From Gracilaria gracilis (lineage: Eukaryota; Rhodophyta; Florideophyceae; Gracilariales; Gracilariaceae), in the NCBI GenBank assembly GCA_030374805.1, contig JARGSG010000019.1:248001-312000 (forward strand): 64,000 bases of DNA. The letters run 5' to 3'. The notes below the pieces were generated by a model, which saw only the letters and a list, made by a program, of their open reading frames with translations, made no database searches and had not been told where the DNA came from. A program made the position numbers and the translations under genes. Shown here piece by piece: positions 51,356 to 60,930 of this stretch; position 1 is the stretch's first letter, and each line of letters starts with the position of its first letter.

Positions 51356-52408
51356 ATGGCGCCCATCGACCCCTCCCCCGCCAGGCGAACGCAGCACAGA
51401 ACCATCAAGTTTCTTAGCGGCGCCACCTCCGGCTGTCTCTCCACCGTCGCGCTGCAGCCGTTCGATGTGCTCAAGACTCGCATGCAGATGTCCGCCGCGT
51501 ACAACCGCACCATTCATCTAAAGACCAAGCTCAAAGTTCGTCCCAACGCCGGCGCCGTCGAGACTATTTCCGCTATCGTTACACAGGATGGCTGGCGCGG
51601 TCTTTGGCGCGGCGTCGTGCCCTCCGTGCTGCGTAACGCCATGAGCGTCGGTTGCTACATGATGCTCCTGGATGCCACCACGTCTCGTCTTGCCGCCCCG
51701 GACGGCACGCTGTCGGATCGCTCCTCTTTCCTTGCCGGTGGCAGCGCTCGCTTCTTGACTGTCATTTTGTTGTCCCCTATGTCCGTTGTAAAAACCCGCA
51801 TGGAGACAGTTGAGTACTCGTCCAAATACAACGGAACTGTGGACGCCCTCACCAAAATCGCAAGGCAAGAGGGTCGTCAAGGTTTATACAGGGGACTCAT
51901 CCCCTCTATCATGAGGGATGTGCCGTACTCCGCCACTTACATGTTTCTGTATCTGCGTTCACGAGAGTTCATCGGATCGGCTGTTGGTCTCACAGAAAAC
52001 AGATCCGTTATCGTACGCAAGGTTTCTCAGACCCAACAAGTCAACCAGACAGCCTCCAGCCCTGCACCGCGTCAGAAAGTTGACTCTCAGCAAATGCTGT
52101 CGCGTGTTGTCACTTTTGCCAGCGGTGGTTTCAGCGGCGGCCTTGCAACGCTACTCACACAACCACTCGATGTTGCCAAGACTCGAATCCAACTCAGCAA
52201 AGGCGTACGTGGCGCCTCGTCGCGTTATAGCGGTTTTGTCGATGCTGTCCATCGCACGTGGGCCGAAGAAGGAGCATACGGGTTTTTCCGCGGTTCATTA
52301 CCCCGCTTTGTTAAGCGTATCATGGGAGCTGCCATTACTTGGATGGTGTTTGAGGAATGTAACAGCTTTTACGCTTCGCTTATAACAGAAAAGGAGAAGG
52401 ACCGGTAA
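51356..52408 (+). CDS. Mitochondrial carrier, SLC25A38/Hem25-like glycine transporter
   Basis: SLC25A38 carriers import glycine for the first step of haem synthesis in animals and fungi. The 350-residue protein has three carrier repeats with QPFDVLKTRMQ, SPMSVVKTRMET and QPLDVAKTRIQL. They are followed by GLWRGVVPSVLRN, GLYRGLIPSIMRD and GFFRGSLPRFVKR. The middle repeat SPM-VVKTR-E and the phrase RDVPYSATYMFLYLRSREF are specific to the SLC25A38 group. A loop of about 50 residues before repeat 3 is longer than usual. Plants and algae make haem from glutamate, so in this organism the carrier may serve glycine metabolism otherwise; that is inference. Confidence 0.87.
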   Translation: MAPIDPSPARRTQHRTIKFLSGATSGCLSTVALQPFDVLKTRMQMSAAYNRTIHLKTKLKVRPNAGAVETISAIVTQDGWRGLWRGVVPSVLRNAMSVGCYMMLLDATTSRLAAPDGTLSDRSSFLAGGSARFLTVILLSPMSVVKTRMETVEYSSKYNGTVDALTKIARQEGRQGLYRGLIPSIMRDVPYSATYMFLYLRSREFIGSAVGLTENRSVIVRKVSQTQQVNQTASSPAPRQKVDSQQMLSRVVTFASGGFSGGLATLLTQPLDVAKTRIQLSKGVRGASSRYSGFVDAVHRTWAEEGAYGFFRGSLPRFVKRIMGAAITWMVFEECNSFYASLITEKEKDR

Positions 52409-52678
52409 CGATTGAGATGTTCGTCTTCCTCTGTACGAATCATCATCGGCACCAGCGTTATGTTGTACAATAAGGTGTAACAATCATACATATGGGAAAC
52501 TGGATACCTGTAACTCGTTGGCTCATCTTCAAGTTCATAAAATACAAACCTACATGGTAACTCTTTTTCATAACTGTTCCTAGTGTACTCTATGGCAAAA
52601 ATGGATCACGTCAATGACGAACTTCGTTCTGTACAAATGTTCTGGTGAAGGGGAACAGTTGTTTATCGCGCTTACATT

Positions 52679-53803
52679 TCATACTTGTTCCTTCGCGTCT
52701 TCCTCGTCATCGTCGTACACCTCCGCCATTGTTAGGGGAATTTCCGTTGTTGTGATGGTGCTCGTCGCTTCGGTTTCGTCTCCTGGCTTTGAACGAATAT
52801 AGATGTACGCAAAGATTCCTAACTGACAAGTGATAAAGCCAATGATATTCAACAAAGTCATAGCTTCCTTAAAGAAAACAACTCCGCCGATGATGGTCAG
52901 CAGTTCTTTGAAGACACCGGCGACACTAAGCGCCAATGACGACGTGGCGTTCACAAGCCAGTACTCGCTGATGAGTAATATGAATACAAGAGTGCCGATC
53001 ATAGTCATTATGCTAAGTATGGTCCATATTTGGCTTCTTTCGGCTTCTGTTATTCTTTTCACAACTTCTGGACCTTCAAGCAAAACGGCAAAAGGAAGGA
53101 CGCAAGCGGCAGTGGTCGGTGATGTGTAAAGAGTAGCCGTCAGCGGGGACATTGGTGGCTCTGCATTCACATCGGAGCCACGAGATTTTCCCTGGAGCAG
53201 TACATGAGTCATTGCCCATCTGAAACCCCCGAGCGCTGTAGCCAACAGCTGTAGAATGAAACCGTGCAAAGCAAACGAGTGACCTTCCCCAAAAGACGCT
53301 AGCGCAATACCGGATGCAATAGTCGTAAGAGCAAAGCAAAGATTTGTAGAAAACATCTCCACACCGAAGACCAGCCCCCACATCATCGTAAATATGGGAG
53401 AACCACCTTTCAGAATGGTCCCAAATGAAACGGTGAGAAGCTTCAGTGCTATGTTGGAAAAGCCAATCTCCAAAGCAGTAGTTATACCTATTGGCAGAAC
53501 ATACTCTCTGAATTTCTTTCGAGTTAAGGGTTCAGGTCGATAGCTAGGCGTTCTGGAGACTAAGAAGGCCCAAACAGATGTCAAAGTGTTTGAGAATGTA
53601 GTTACGGTAAGCGGGAATTCGAAAAGGCCGTTAAAGAGCCATTTGGAAGAAAGGATTATGCTAGTTGATACGAGGTACCAAAACAATAATGTCGAGACAG
53701 TGCGGAGATTCCCTCGAAATCGCGACCAGTTTAAGTTCAGTCCGGTCGCACCAAAAGCTGCAAACGGGCTCCATCTCGCACTTCCCATGATGTTATCCCA
53801 CAT
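52679..53803 (-). CDS. TPT/nucleotide-sugar type transporter (SLC35-like)
   Basis: The 374-residue membrane protein shows about ten hydrophobic segments and the triose-phosphate translocator domain: FWYLVSTSIILSSKWLFNG, FPLTVTTFSN, EIGFSNIALKLLTVSFGTIL with the KGGSPIFTMMWGL turn, GFRWAMTHVLLQGK, and LALSVAGVFKELLTIIGGVV with the conserved Lys, then an acidic DDDEEDAKE tail. GFRWA and the order of motifs fit the SLC35C2/plant KT/KVAG group of Golgi transporters better than plastid TPTs. No transit peptide is evident. The substrate cannot be predicted. Confidence 0.88.
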   Translation of the reverse strand: MWDNIMGSARWSPFAAFGATGLNLNWSRFRGNLRTVSTLLFWYLVSTSIILSSKWLFNGLFEFPLTVTTFSNTLTSVWAFLVSRTPSYRPEPLTRKKFREYVLPIGITTALEIGFSNIALKLLTVSFGTILKGGSPIFTMMWGLVFGVEMFSTNLCFALTTIASGIALASFGEGHSFALHGFILQLLATALGGFRWAMTHVLLQGKSRGSDVNAEPPMSPLTATLYTSPTTAACVLPFAVLLEGPEVVKRITEAERSQIWTILSIMTMIGTLVFILLISEYWLVNATSSLALSVAGVFKELLTIIGGVVFFKEAMTLLNIIGFITCQLGIFAYIYIRSKPGDETEATSTITTTEIPLTMAEVYDDDEEDAKEQV

Positions 53804-53828
53804 ACTGAGGTTAAAGGCAAGATAGAAT

Positions 53829-54310
53829 ATGGGCGAAGCTGATGGTGTAGAATCAAATACTTATGACCAGTCCTGTCACACCATTTCATGCACCCGCAGA
53901 AGTCAAGAAACGGACTTTCTTCAATTCAAATACAATGGTTCCGATTCGGCTTCGTTCACCGATGGTTGGGAACGACAATGGGCAGAAGCCGAACGAAAGT
54001 TTGCTGCACGTTTAGCGACTGTGGAGAAAATGAGCAATGGAAGATGGAACAAGCGCTTGAGATAGTCAGAAAGTTCTGGTTCTGAGAAGGAACCGGAGCG
54101 ATAAATTCGTTAAAGCTGATAACATCGAACTGGAACTCGAAGCTACGCGAACTCCGCTAATGCGCCCGGCGAAGGGCGTTGTAGCGAAGCTTGAAAGCGC
54201 CAAGGACTGTAATTCAGAATTAGAAGCAGAGCACGGCCTGCTCATCCGCATCACGCACTGGCAAGAAAAGCCACCTCGTGATTTTAACAGAGCTTCCACG
54301 TGTGTGACGT
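53829..54310 (+). pseudogene. Possible small frameshifted gene, unrecognised
   Basis: An ORF at 53829-54065 ends NKRLR-stop; from 54068 a second frame is open to 54310 with protein-like composition (DKFVKADNIELELEATRTPL and GLLIRITHWQEKPPRDFNRA). Together they could be one gene with a frameshift or an unseen intron. Its start lies only 25 bp from the divergent transporter start, which is unusually close. Function unknown. Confidence 0.25.
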
Positions 54311-54676
54311 AAATAGACATCCCTAATAAATCAAATCAACTTGATCCAGAACATCCACCGTCGTCGTCTTCACTGTAGATACCCTTGGTAGCTTGCCTAC
54401 AGTTTCCAATATTTTCTCAAGGAAGCGATGTGAGATGGATGCTTAACCAACCATATTCAGTTCAACTGACTTTTCTCACTAAGAAAGATTTCGTACGACC
54501 CATCTGGGGAATGCTTCTGGCGAAGCTCATCAGTTCTGTCAGTTCACTATTGTCGACGACTTTATTCCATGCCTGGGTGTGATTGAAGGTTATTCTGCAC
54601 TAGTACATTATCCTTGAACACGTACTGGTCGAGTGTTTCCTAGCTGCAGAACTATACCTCAATCTTCGGTTTGAGG
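54311..54676. promoter_or_regulatory. UTP4 upstream region
   Basis: 366 bp with no supported gene; by position the UTP4 promoter and 5' UTR. Confidence 0.3.
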
Positions 54677-56890
54677 ATGGCCACGTCTATATTGAAACGA
54701 TCACATTCTGGGAAAAGAGTGAAACCAAAACAGACAAGGAGATACAATTCAAAGCATCCAAAAACAAATGAAGATGAAGCTCTTATGTCTTTGAGGGTAC
54801 ACGAATGTCGATTCCTACCATTAAGACTTCAGGGGGTTACCGCTGTAGCCACCAGCCCCTCAGGTCGGTATATTATTCTGGCTCGGAGTGATTACAGTGT
54901 AGAGCTCAAGGATCGTGTTGCGTTTTGGACGACAACCTCAGTGATTCCGGCTGACTCGAAGAAACGAAAGCAATTCTACACGGCTATTGAGTTCAGTAAC
55001 TGTGGCTCATATGTATTTGCTTCTCGAGCACATGGCGTAATTGAAGTGTTTAAGATCACCGAGAATGGACTGGTTCATCACGTATCGCTCAGCCCAGGTG
55101 GAGGCAAAATATTCGACCTAGCTGTGTGCAGAGACTCGTCTACCGTTGGATTCAGGCTGGCCATTGCTTGCGCGGATGGCCGGGTTCGCGTTATGGCCCC
55201 AGATCCGTCATTCTTTTCCATGGATGAGGAACAGGAGCTTCCGACCAATACAGCGTTTTACGAAACTCTGCTATCGGAGAAAACAAGGGCATCTGTAACT
55301 TGTGTTGCGTGGTACAATGCGGCTACAGAACCAGAAGAATGTATCGTTGCCGGAGATGGGAATGGAGGGGTAAGATGGATAAATCCATCGACGGGATCCT
55401 GTTATGGGGCTGGAAAGATTCCGGCTCTTCGCCTAGACCGAGTTGTCATGAATACAATTCAGTTCTCGAGAGGTGGAAGGCAGGTCCTCTGTGGAGATTC
55501 GCGTGGCCTGATAACCGTCTGGTCATCTGCTTCGAACAGTATTTCGGATGAGTTCCGGATCGACGGGTCCCATGGCGCTATATTATCATCGGCCGTATGT
55601 GGGCATCGGGAGTGGGGGAACTCAGAAGTTATCGTATTTGGAAGCGAGGGTGGGGAACTTGCCGCTTTAAGATCGATACCTGATTCGGAATTGTGGTCAA
55701 TATCGCGTGCACGACGCCTTCATGTGCATCAAGTGAGATCTATTGCGGCGCTCCCAAACGGTACATGTGTTTCTAGTTCGGTAGATTCTTTCCTAACTGT
55801 TTTTACACCCCAAGCTTTGGCTGGAAAGGAACCGATTACGTTTTTATGGCCCCACTCTAGATGCGTGGGTCAAGCAGATGTACAGATTCTCCCTCACAAG
55901 AGAGTGGCCTTGTCGAACACATCCGAGGTTATAGAAATATGGTCCTTTCCTCGAAATTCTCCATCTCCGACGCTAGCCTTACGTATGAATCTAGATCGTC
56001 TTTCTCCCGTGATCTCATGTACATTCAGTACCAGATCTGGACTGCTAGCTCTTTCAACGATAGATTCGTTCAAGTTGTTCAAGGTTAGCACTTCTGATAC
56101 GACTGACTTCGAACCCGCTCAAAAGGTGAATTTACTGGAAGTTTCATCGCAGTTGTCGTCGTGCTTGAGAGGAGCGATAGACATGGTCTATTGTGGGGAT
56201 AACTTGGTGTGCTTATCGAAGTGTCGTCAAAAAGTTTATTTCTATGACGGAGCTCGAGTTCATCTCTTGAATCTAGTTCCCCCCGATATGAAGCTAGGAA
56301 TGTTTTTCTTAAAGCTTTCTGGTCACTCAAAGAAACTCATGGTATCTGATTCCCGTGGAAATGTTGTGGTTTGCATCTTCGATGATACTACTGAGAAGAG
56401 ACCTTCGTATCAATGCCGTCTTTTACGTCGTCCTGTTGCGGGAAGCGAAGATATACATGTTTCAGCCCTTTCATTTTCTCCCTCTGGTACGAAAGCTGCA
56501 ATTGCTTACACAGACATGAGTCTTTGTGTTTTGGATTTGGGTGAAGAAAGCAGCAGAGAATCAACATTCGGGGGCAACCAATATACACGAATTACGAACT
56601 GCTTTTCGTCGACTGCTAGTTCTTTGTCGTTTGCTAGAACAGAAGATTCACTCCTGACAACCGGATCTTCATTTACTAAGGTGATTCCTTTGTCGAAAGT
56701 GGCCGAATCCAAAGGAAATCAATCTTTATCATCTGAGTTTTCACTATTTGACCGAGAAATTCGACCTGGGGAGTCCATGAGTTGTTCCTCTGTTATTGGA
56801 CCCACAGAAGTCATAGTCGTCAGTCACCAGTGGTCGACCCTTATGGAATCACAACCGAAAACACGAGTGAAGAGGAAGTTTGGAACTTGA
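54677..56890 (+). CDS. UTP4: UTP4/cirhin-like SSU processome protein
   Basis: UTP4 is a double-propeller subunit of the t-UTP complex that acts early on 18S pre-rRNA in the nucleolus. The 737-residue protein has a basic N terminus (RSHSGKRVKPKQTRRYNSK) and then the family start VHECRFLPLRLQGVTAVATS. About fourteen WD-like blades follow, for example GKIFDLAVCRDSS, SVTCVAWYNAA, NTIQFSRGGRQVLCGDSRGL, HVHQVRSIAALPNG and HVSALSFSPSGTKAAIAYTD. It ends with a basic KTRVKRKF tail. Length and pattern fit human cirhin (686). Blade sequences are divergent, so orthology rests on the N-terminal block and overall layout. The start is the ATG at 54677. Confidence 0.72.
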   Translation: MATSILKRSHSGKRVKPKQTRRYNSKHPKTNEDEALMSLRVHECRFLPLRLQGVTAVATSPSGRYIILARSDYSVELKDRVAFWTTTSVIPADSKKRKQFYTAIEFSNCGSYVFASRAHGVIEVFKITENGLVHHVSLSPGGGKIFDLAVCRDSSTVGFRLAIACADGRVRVMAPDPSFFSMDEEQELPTNTAFYETLLSEKTRASVTCVAWYNAATEPEECIVAGDGNGGVRWINPSTGSCYGAGKIPALRLDRVVMNTIQFSRGGRQVLCGDSRGLITVWSSASNSISDEFRIDGSHGAILSSAVCGHREWGNSEVIVFGSEGGELAALRSIPDSELWSISRARRLHVHQVRSIAALPNGTCVSSSVDSFLTVFTPQALAGKEPITFLWPHSRCVGQADVQILPHKRVALSNTSEVIEIWSFPRNSPSPTLALRMNLDRLSPVISCTFSTRSGLLALSTIDSFKLFKVSTSDTTDFEPAQKVNLLEVSSQLSSCLRGAIDMVYCGDNLVCLSKCRQKVYFYDGARVHLLNLVPPDMKLGMFFLKLSGHSKKLMVSDSRGNVVVCIFDDTTEKRPSYQCRLLRRPVAGSEDIHVSALSFSPSGTKAAIAYTDMSLCVLDLGEESSRESTFGGNQYTRITNCFSSTASSLSFARTEDSLLTTGSSFTKVIPLSKVAESKGNQSLSSEFSLFDREIRPGESMSCSSVIGPTEVIVVSHQWSTLMESQPKTRVKRKFGT

Positions 56891-58193
56891 GTTGTGTTTC
56901 ACGTTCATGGAACAAGTGCCTTCGGTATGTTTTGCGTTAATTAACTTGAGCCACATCGTAATCATTCTGGAGCTATGATGAAAACCTCTTGATCACTCCA
57001 CTCTTACCAAGCTTAAAGACTTGATGGGGAAGGAAAAAGGGTAATACTTCGTTGTCTTTCTGATGCTCACTGTTTTTCAAGCCTATGCGATCGTTATGTG
57101 TTCTAACTTCTGCATCTTTTACATTTGTTATTATTCTATTCCAGGGTTCGATGGACTGATGTACACGGTAACGAATACAACGAAAGCTATCAATTTCGGA
57201 ACGATGTAGTTTTAACTTTGGGCTTGCAACATAGACATGCTAATTCTGTTTCTGGTGCACCCCGTCGCTTATCACACCTCAATTTATGGAAGTAAGATGT
57301 GCAGCGCTGCGACAGCCGATAGATGATCGTTAAGATTAATCTGGAATATTGGGAGCAGACCGAACGTAAGAAGACGACGGCGACAGTACTCTTCGGGTGC
57401 AGAATGGCTCAGATGTCCTTGTAGATCATTTTTCCGATCCATCCACGCGGAGAAGCCCTCCAGTTGGAACCGGGCATTCAAACCTGGTTTGTTGGTCGGT
57501 CATTAACAATATTCCAACAAATGTGATCTTGGAGCTTGCATGCCTTTCCTCGATTGCTCTTACTCAGAGTATCTTTGAAAGGCTCTTCAAAGAAAGACCT
57601 TTTCGCCCTTCCCCAACTCTGCAATTTGGTAAGCAGAGAGAGCTCAGTTTGTATCCCTATGATGTATGTGGCCCTCTAAATCTTGTGACCTTGCGTTAAG
57701 GCATGTGGTGCAATAGGATTCAAGAGGAAGCTTGGAAACCCCTCACAGGTAGGCAGGCAAGTCTTCATCGAGTCTCAGAAAAGCCGGTAATCAGTAATCT
57801 ATTCAGAACAAGAATATCTGTTAGCCTAGATAGTTGACCATCGTACTAGATAGGTTACATATTAAATCTCAATGAGAACCCAGATGTGGAAATGTGTTTA
57901 CGCAGAAGTAGCCTACGTATCGTGGCTTCTTATCGTGGTTGTATGTAGCAAATCAGATTACGAAATGGTACACTTGCGAAACATACAGTGAAGTGTTGGC
58001 GGAAAATCTTAAGCCCATTCGCTATTGAAGACGTTGTGAATGGATTGAATTTTCTTGCTCTTAATCTTGCACTGAAAGAGGGCTGATCAAGACGATTGTT
58101 GTGCATCTGAACAGCGTGACATACACAGTGCGTTCATAAAACAATGGCACTATGTGCAAGTACTTATACTCGAGGGTTCATTGTCATTCCTTC
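56891..58193. other. 1.3-kb gene-free stretch
   Basis: The only ORF of note (57397-57699, 100 codons) has no motif and no codon pattern that sets it apart. No RNA gene is recognised. Confidence 0.4.
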
Positions 58194-58784
58194 TCATTCC
58201 TTCTCCTTTAGAGATGAGTAGGAAGATGCCCCTGATTCTAGTTGGGATTGCTTGAATATGCCAAGCAAAGAAGACAAAACCAGAAATGTCAGCAGCGCAG
58301 GTGAAAAAAAGTCCTGAACAAGTGTTGCGAAAGAATCCAATGACTCCGGTATTGGTTTCCCGGAAGCCTTGAAGAATGCTTCGCTAGATATCACCAACCC
58401 CGTAGTCAAAAGGAACGTGAGAAGTGACCCAAGCAAAACGTATAGGCCTTGCTCAAGGGTATTCAAGGCCGGGACACCAATCGCAGCCGCAGCTGATTGG
58501 TACAGCGTCTTCTTTTCCTCAGGTTCCTTTTGAGTGTACTTTCGGTCCAACTGATCACCTGGTTTTGGTGGCGTAACCCCATACTGTTCTGCAATTCTAT
58601 CTATATTGGATTTTTCCTCTTTTGAAAGACGAGATATGGCTGTTGGTTTCTTCTTCTTCGGCGAGTCTTTTCGTCGCATGCATATCGTCGGACGCGTACT
58701 CCTGGAGCCTACCGGCACAATCACCGGTTGTGGCAGGAATGCAGGAAGTAATGCGAAGGCCATTCCGTATGAATGAGAAGCCAA
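58194..58784 (-). CDS. LPA2-like plastid membrane protein (candidate)
   Basis: The 196-residue protein begins with a Phe-containing, acid-free leader (MASHSYGMAFALLPAFLP) ending near TICMRRK, as in red algal plastid proteins. A charged stretch follows, then two membrane helices (LYVLLGSLLTFLLTTGLVIS and PALLTFLVLSSLLGIFKQSQ) joined by KPIPESLDSFATLVQDFFS. Arabidopsis LPA2, a PSII CP43 assembly factor, has the same order as I recall it: helix, LPEELDKLFVKYVYPVFTPS, helix with G-x-K. The match is short and from memory, so the name is tentative; a two-helix thylakoid or envelope protein is well supported. Confidence 0.6.
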   Translation of the reverse strand: MASHSYGMAFALLPAFLPQPVIVPVGSRSTRPTICMRRKDSPKKKKPTAISRLSKEEKSNIDRIAEQYGVTPPKPGDQLDRKYTQKEPEEKKTLYQSAAAAIGVPALNTLEQGLYVLLGSLLTFLLTTGLVISSEAFFKASGKPIPESLDSFATLVQDFFSPALLTFLVLSSLLGIFKQSQLESGASSYSSLKEKE

Positions 58785-59429
58785 ATGGGCTTTCCGATGA
58801 CAATTTCAAGATGGCTTAAATATCTGTCTTGAACCTTGCCAACTCGAACGTCAAGCAGCTGCTTGCTTCCTTGTGTTTTAAGGTTCGGGTTGTCGGGATT
58901 GGGTCAACTAGACATGCTCTTCAAGATTGACCGAATCTTTGATGACGCTTCCGTCGAATGATGATAGTGCAATACGAGTTAGAACTGAGACTGCTGAGAT
59001 GGCAAGAGACCTCCCATCCAGGATCCAGTGGAGCCGCGTCATCGCGCAGAGAGCAGATTTTGACACATCAGAGCGCCACCTTTGACCAAAAACTTTTAGG
59101 CGCATGGAATCAAAATGTTTTTTACTTTGCAAAGTTTGCAGTGGCCAAAACATTCAAAACATCTACTATATCTACTACTCACTAGAAAGTAAGAGAACCA
59201 GTTATTAGCCCTTTTTAATTAAGAGAAAACGGCTCTCTTTTTGAAACAAGATAAGCGATTTGCTCGCACCCTGTTTAATTAGCGCATCACAGAACGGCTT
59301 AGTTTGAAACAGCGTGCAAAATAACATAGTGAACCAGGGGCGACTTCCAAAAAGCTTAGCTTATTTCCATCAGATGGAGTTCGTCATCCATCGTCCTTGA
59401 CCAACCCAGAGCTCATCATACATGGTGAC
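58785..59429. other. Intergenic stretch between LPA2-like gene and a decayed ORF
   Basis: No gene is seen. It contains the LPA2-like promoter; T/A-rich sequence with TTTAATTA repeated at 59213 and 59274 precedes the next ORF. Confidence 0.35.
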
Positions 59430-60275
59430 ATGTCGTCTTCCACGCCCGTTCCATCTCTTGATCATATTTCAAACCCATCTGGAGTACAAACATGCCCAAC
59501 CGTCCCACAATTTGTCCCCAATGCGGCGCCTTCTGGATCGCAAACACAACCAAACGAACGCGCACCTCAACGGTTCGTGATGAACAAGATCGAAAAAAAA
59601 TGGGTGCTGCGCACTTTGATCGCTCACAGTGCTCCTTTGCAAAAGCTCAAAAACCTGGACAAGAGGTGTGAAACCGTAGCAAGTCATGCGCGCATTAGAC
59701 ACGTTCCAGACAGTGCTCTTGTTCAGGAACAGGACAAATATGTTATGTGTTGGCGTCGCAGCTACATCAAGTGGGTACCTGCGGACAACGTTCGCAACAC
59801 AGTAAATTCTGTAAATGACTTGTTTAAGAAGGTCATTGTCTCTGCAGACAGTTTGGGTGACAGTGAGGGCCCCCTTGTACTCGCGCGTCACAAAGAAAAT
59901 GACGCCCAACACATGCTTGATCAGGCAGTTGCCGATTATAAGCATGAAATGTAGAAAAGAGTACAAACTACAGACGAAGATGTGGAGCGTGTGTTGTCAC
60001 GAGCACAAGAATCAGGAGCACAGAAAGCAAAACGCGAACGAGAAAGACGAGAAACATTTCAGAAGAATAAGAAAAGGCGTGAACAGGCACGCTGCGCACG
60101 TGAGAGGAGAATAACAGCAGCAGAACTGCAGAATCTACGTGCTCAAAACCGCATAGCGAATGCTGCAATTGCTAGCGCGGCTCTGCAGCGGAGGCAGAGT
60201 GAACAGTTCGGCATTTTGGTGGACCTCTTTGCTCGAGGCAACAACTTGGAGGGAAAGGAGCCTGCAACGCCACTA
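59430..60275 (+). pseudogene. Transposon-type accessory ORF, broken by a stop and by a gypsy LTR
   Basis: A frame beginning MSSSTPVPSLDH runs to a TAG at 59952-59954, then continues in the same frame for about 105 codons until the gypsy LTR cuts it at 60276. The first part has a Pro/Ser-rich start and KWVLRTLIAH, CWRRSYIKWVPADNVRN. The second is a basic coiled coil (QKAKRERERRETFQKNKKRR), like the C-terminal parts of plant transposon-associated DNA-binding proteins. I do not recognise the family. Confidence 0.45.
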
Positions 60276-60783
60276 TGTAGTACAATGAGACCTCAATGGG
60301 TTGGTGCCACGTGGGTCTACTGGTGCGCCTTGCTGGCTGCACTGTACCCAATTGGTATTCTGTATTTTATAATTTCTAATTTCTAATTTATATTCTAGGA
60401 TAGTTTAGCATTGCTGGCCCATGACAGTAGGTCATGGGCACAGCCGATGACGTCATGCCCGCATGGGAGATCGGCGTCGGTGCACCTTGTATATATTGTG
60501 GTGCACCTCGCCTTCCCCCTCGGGTATTGTAAAGTCAGGCACCATTAGGGCAGTAACTATACCATCTTGGTCACTTACTACTCTATTACTATCCAGGTTT
60601 TACCGCGCGTCGACGTCTACTACCGTACACCTACACGGTCTAGACTAGTTGCCCCGCCGTTTGCCCCTGCGGGTTTCAGGTGCCCTACTACCATATTGGT
60701 TGTGTGTTTTTCCCCTTTAGGTTGAGCCCTCGCGCGCTCCCTCTACCAGGCGGACCCCACACCTTATCGGTATTTGTACGACA
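60276..60783 (+). repeat. 5' LTR of the gypsy element
   Basis: 508 bp, TGTAG...CGACA, with TATATATT near 60491 as a possible TATA box. It has 8 differences from the solo LTR at 1235-1742. Confidence 0.9.
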
Positions 60784-60930
60784 TTTTGGTCTCCCGACCT
60801 AGAAGTTTCTTGGTTTTTGTCGTACCTTTACTGGTGAACAGAAGACATTCGAAAGAATTCTGGAAGTTCACACACCTATTTGGTTTCGTAGGAATACTCG
60901 CGAAGCAATTGGATACCACTATTGGTCACT

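Noticed and set aside
57397..57699. 100-codon ORF as a gene
   Set aside because: No motif, no neighbour logic and composition like surrounding non-coding DNA.
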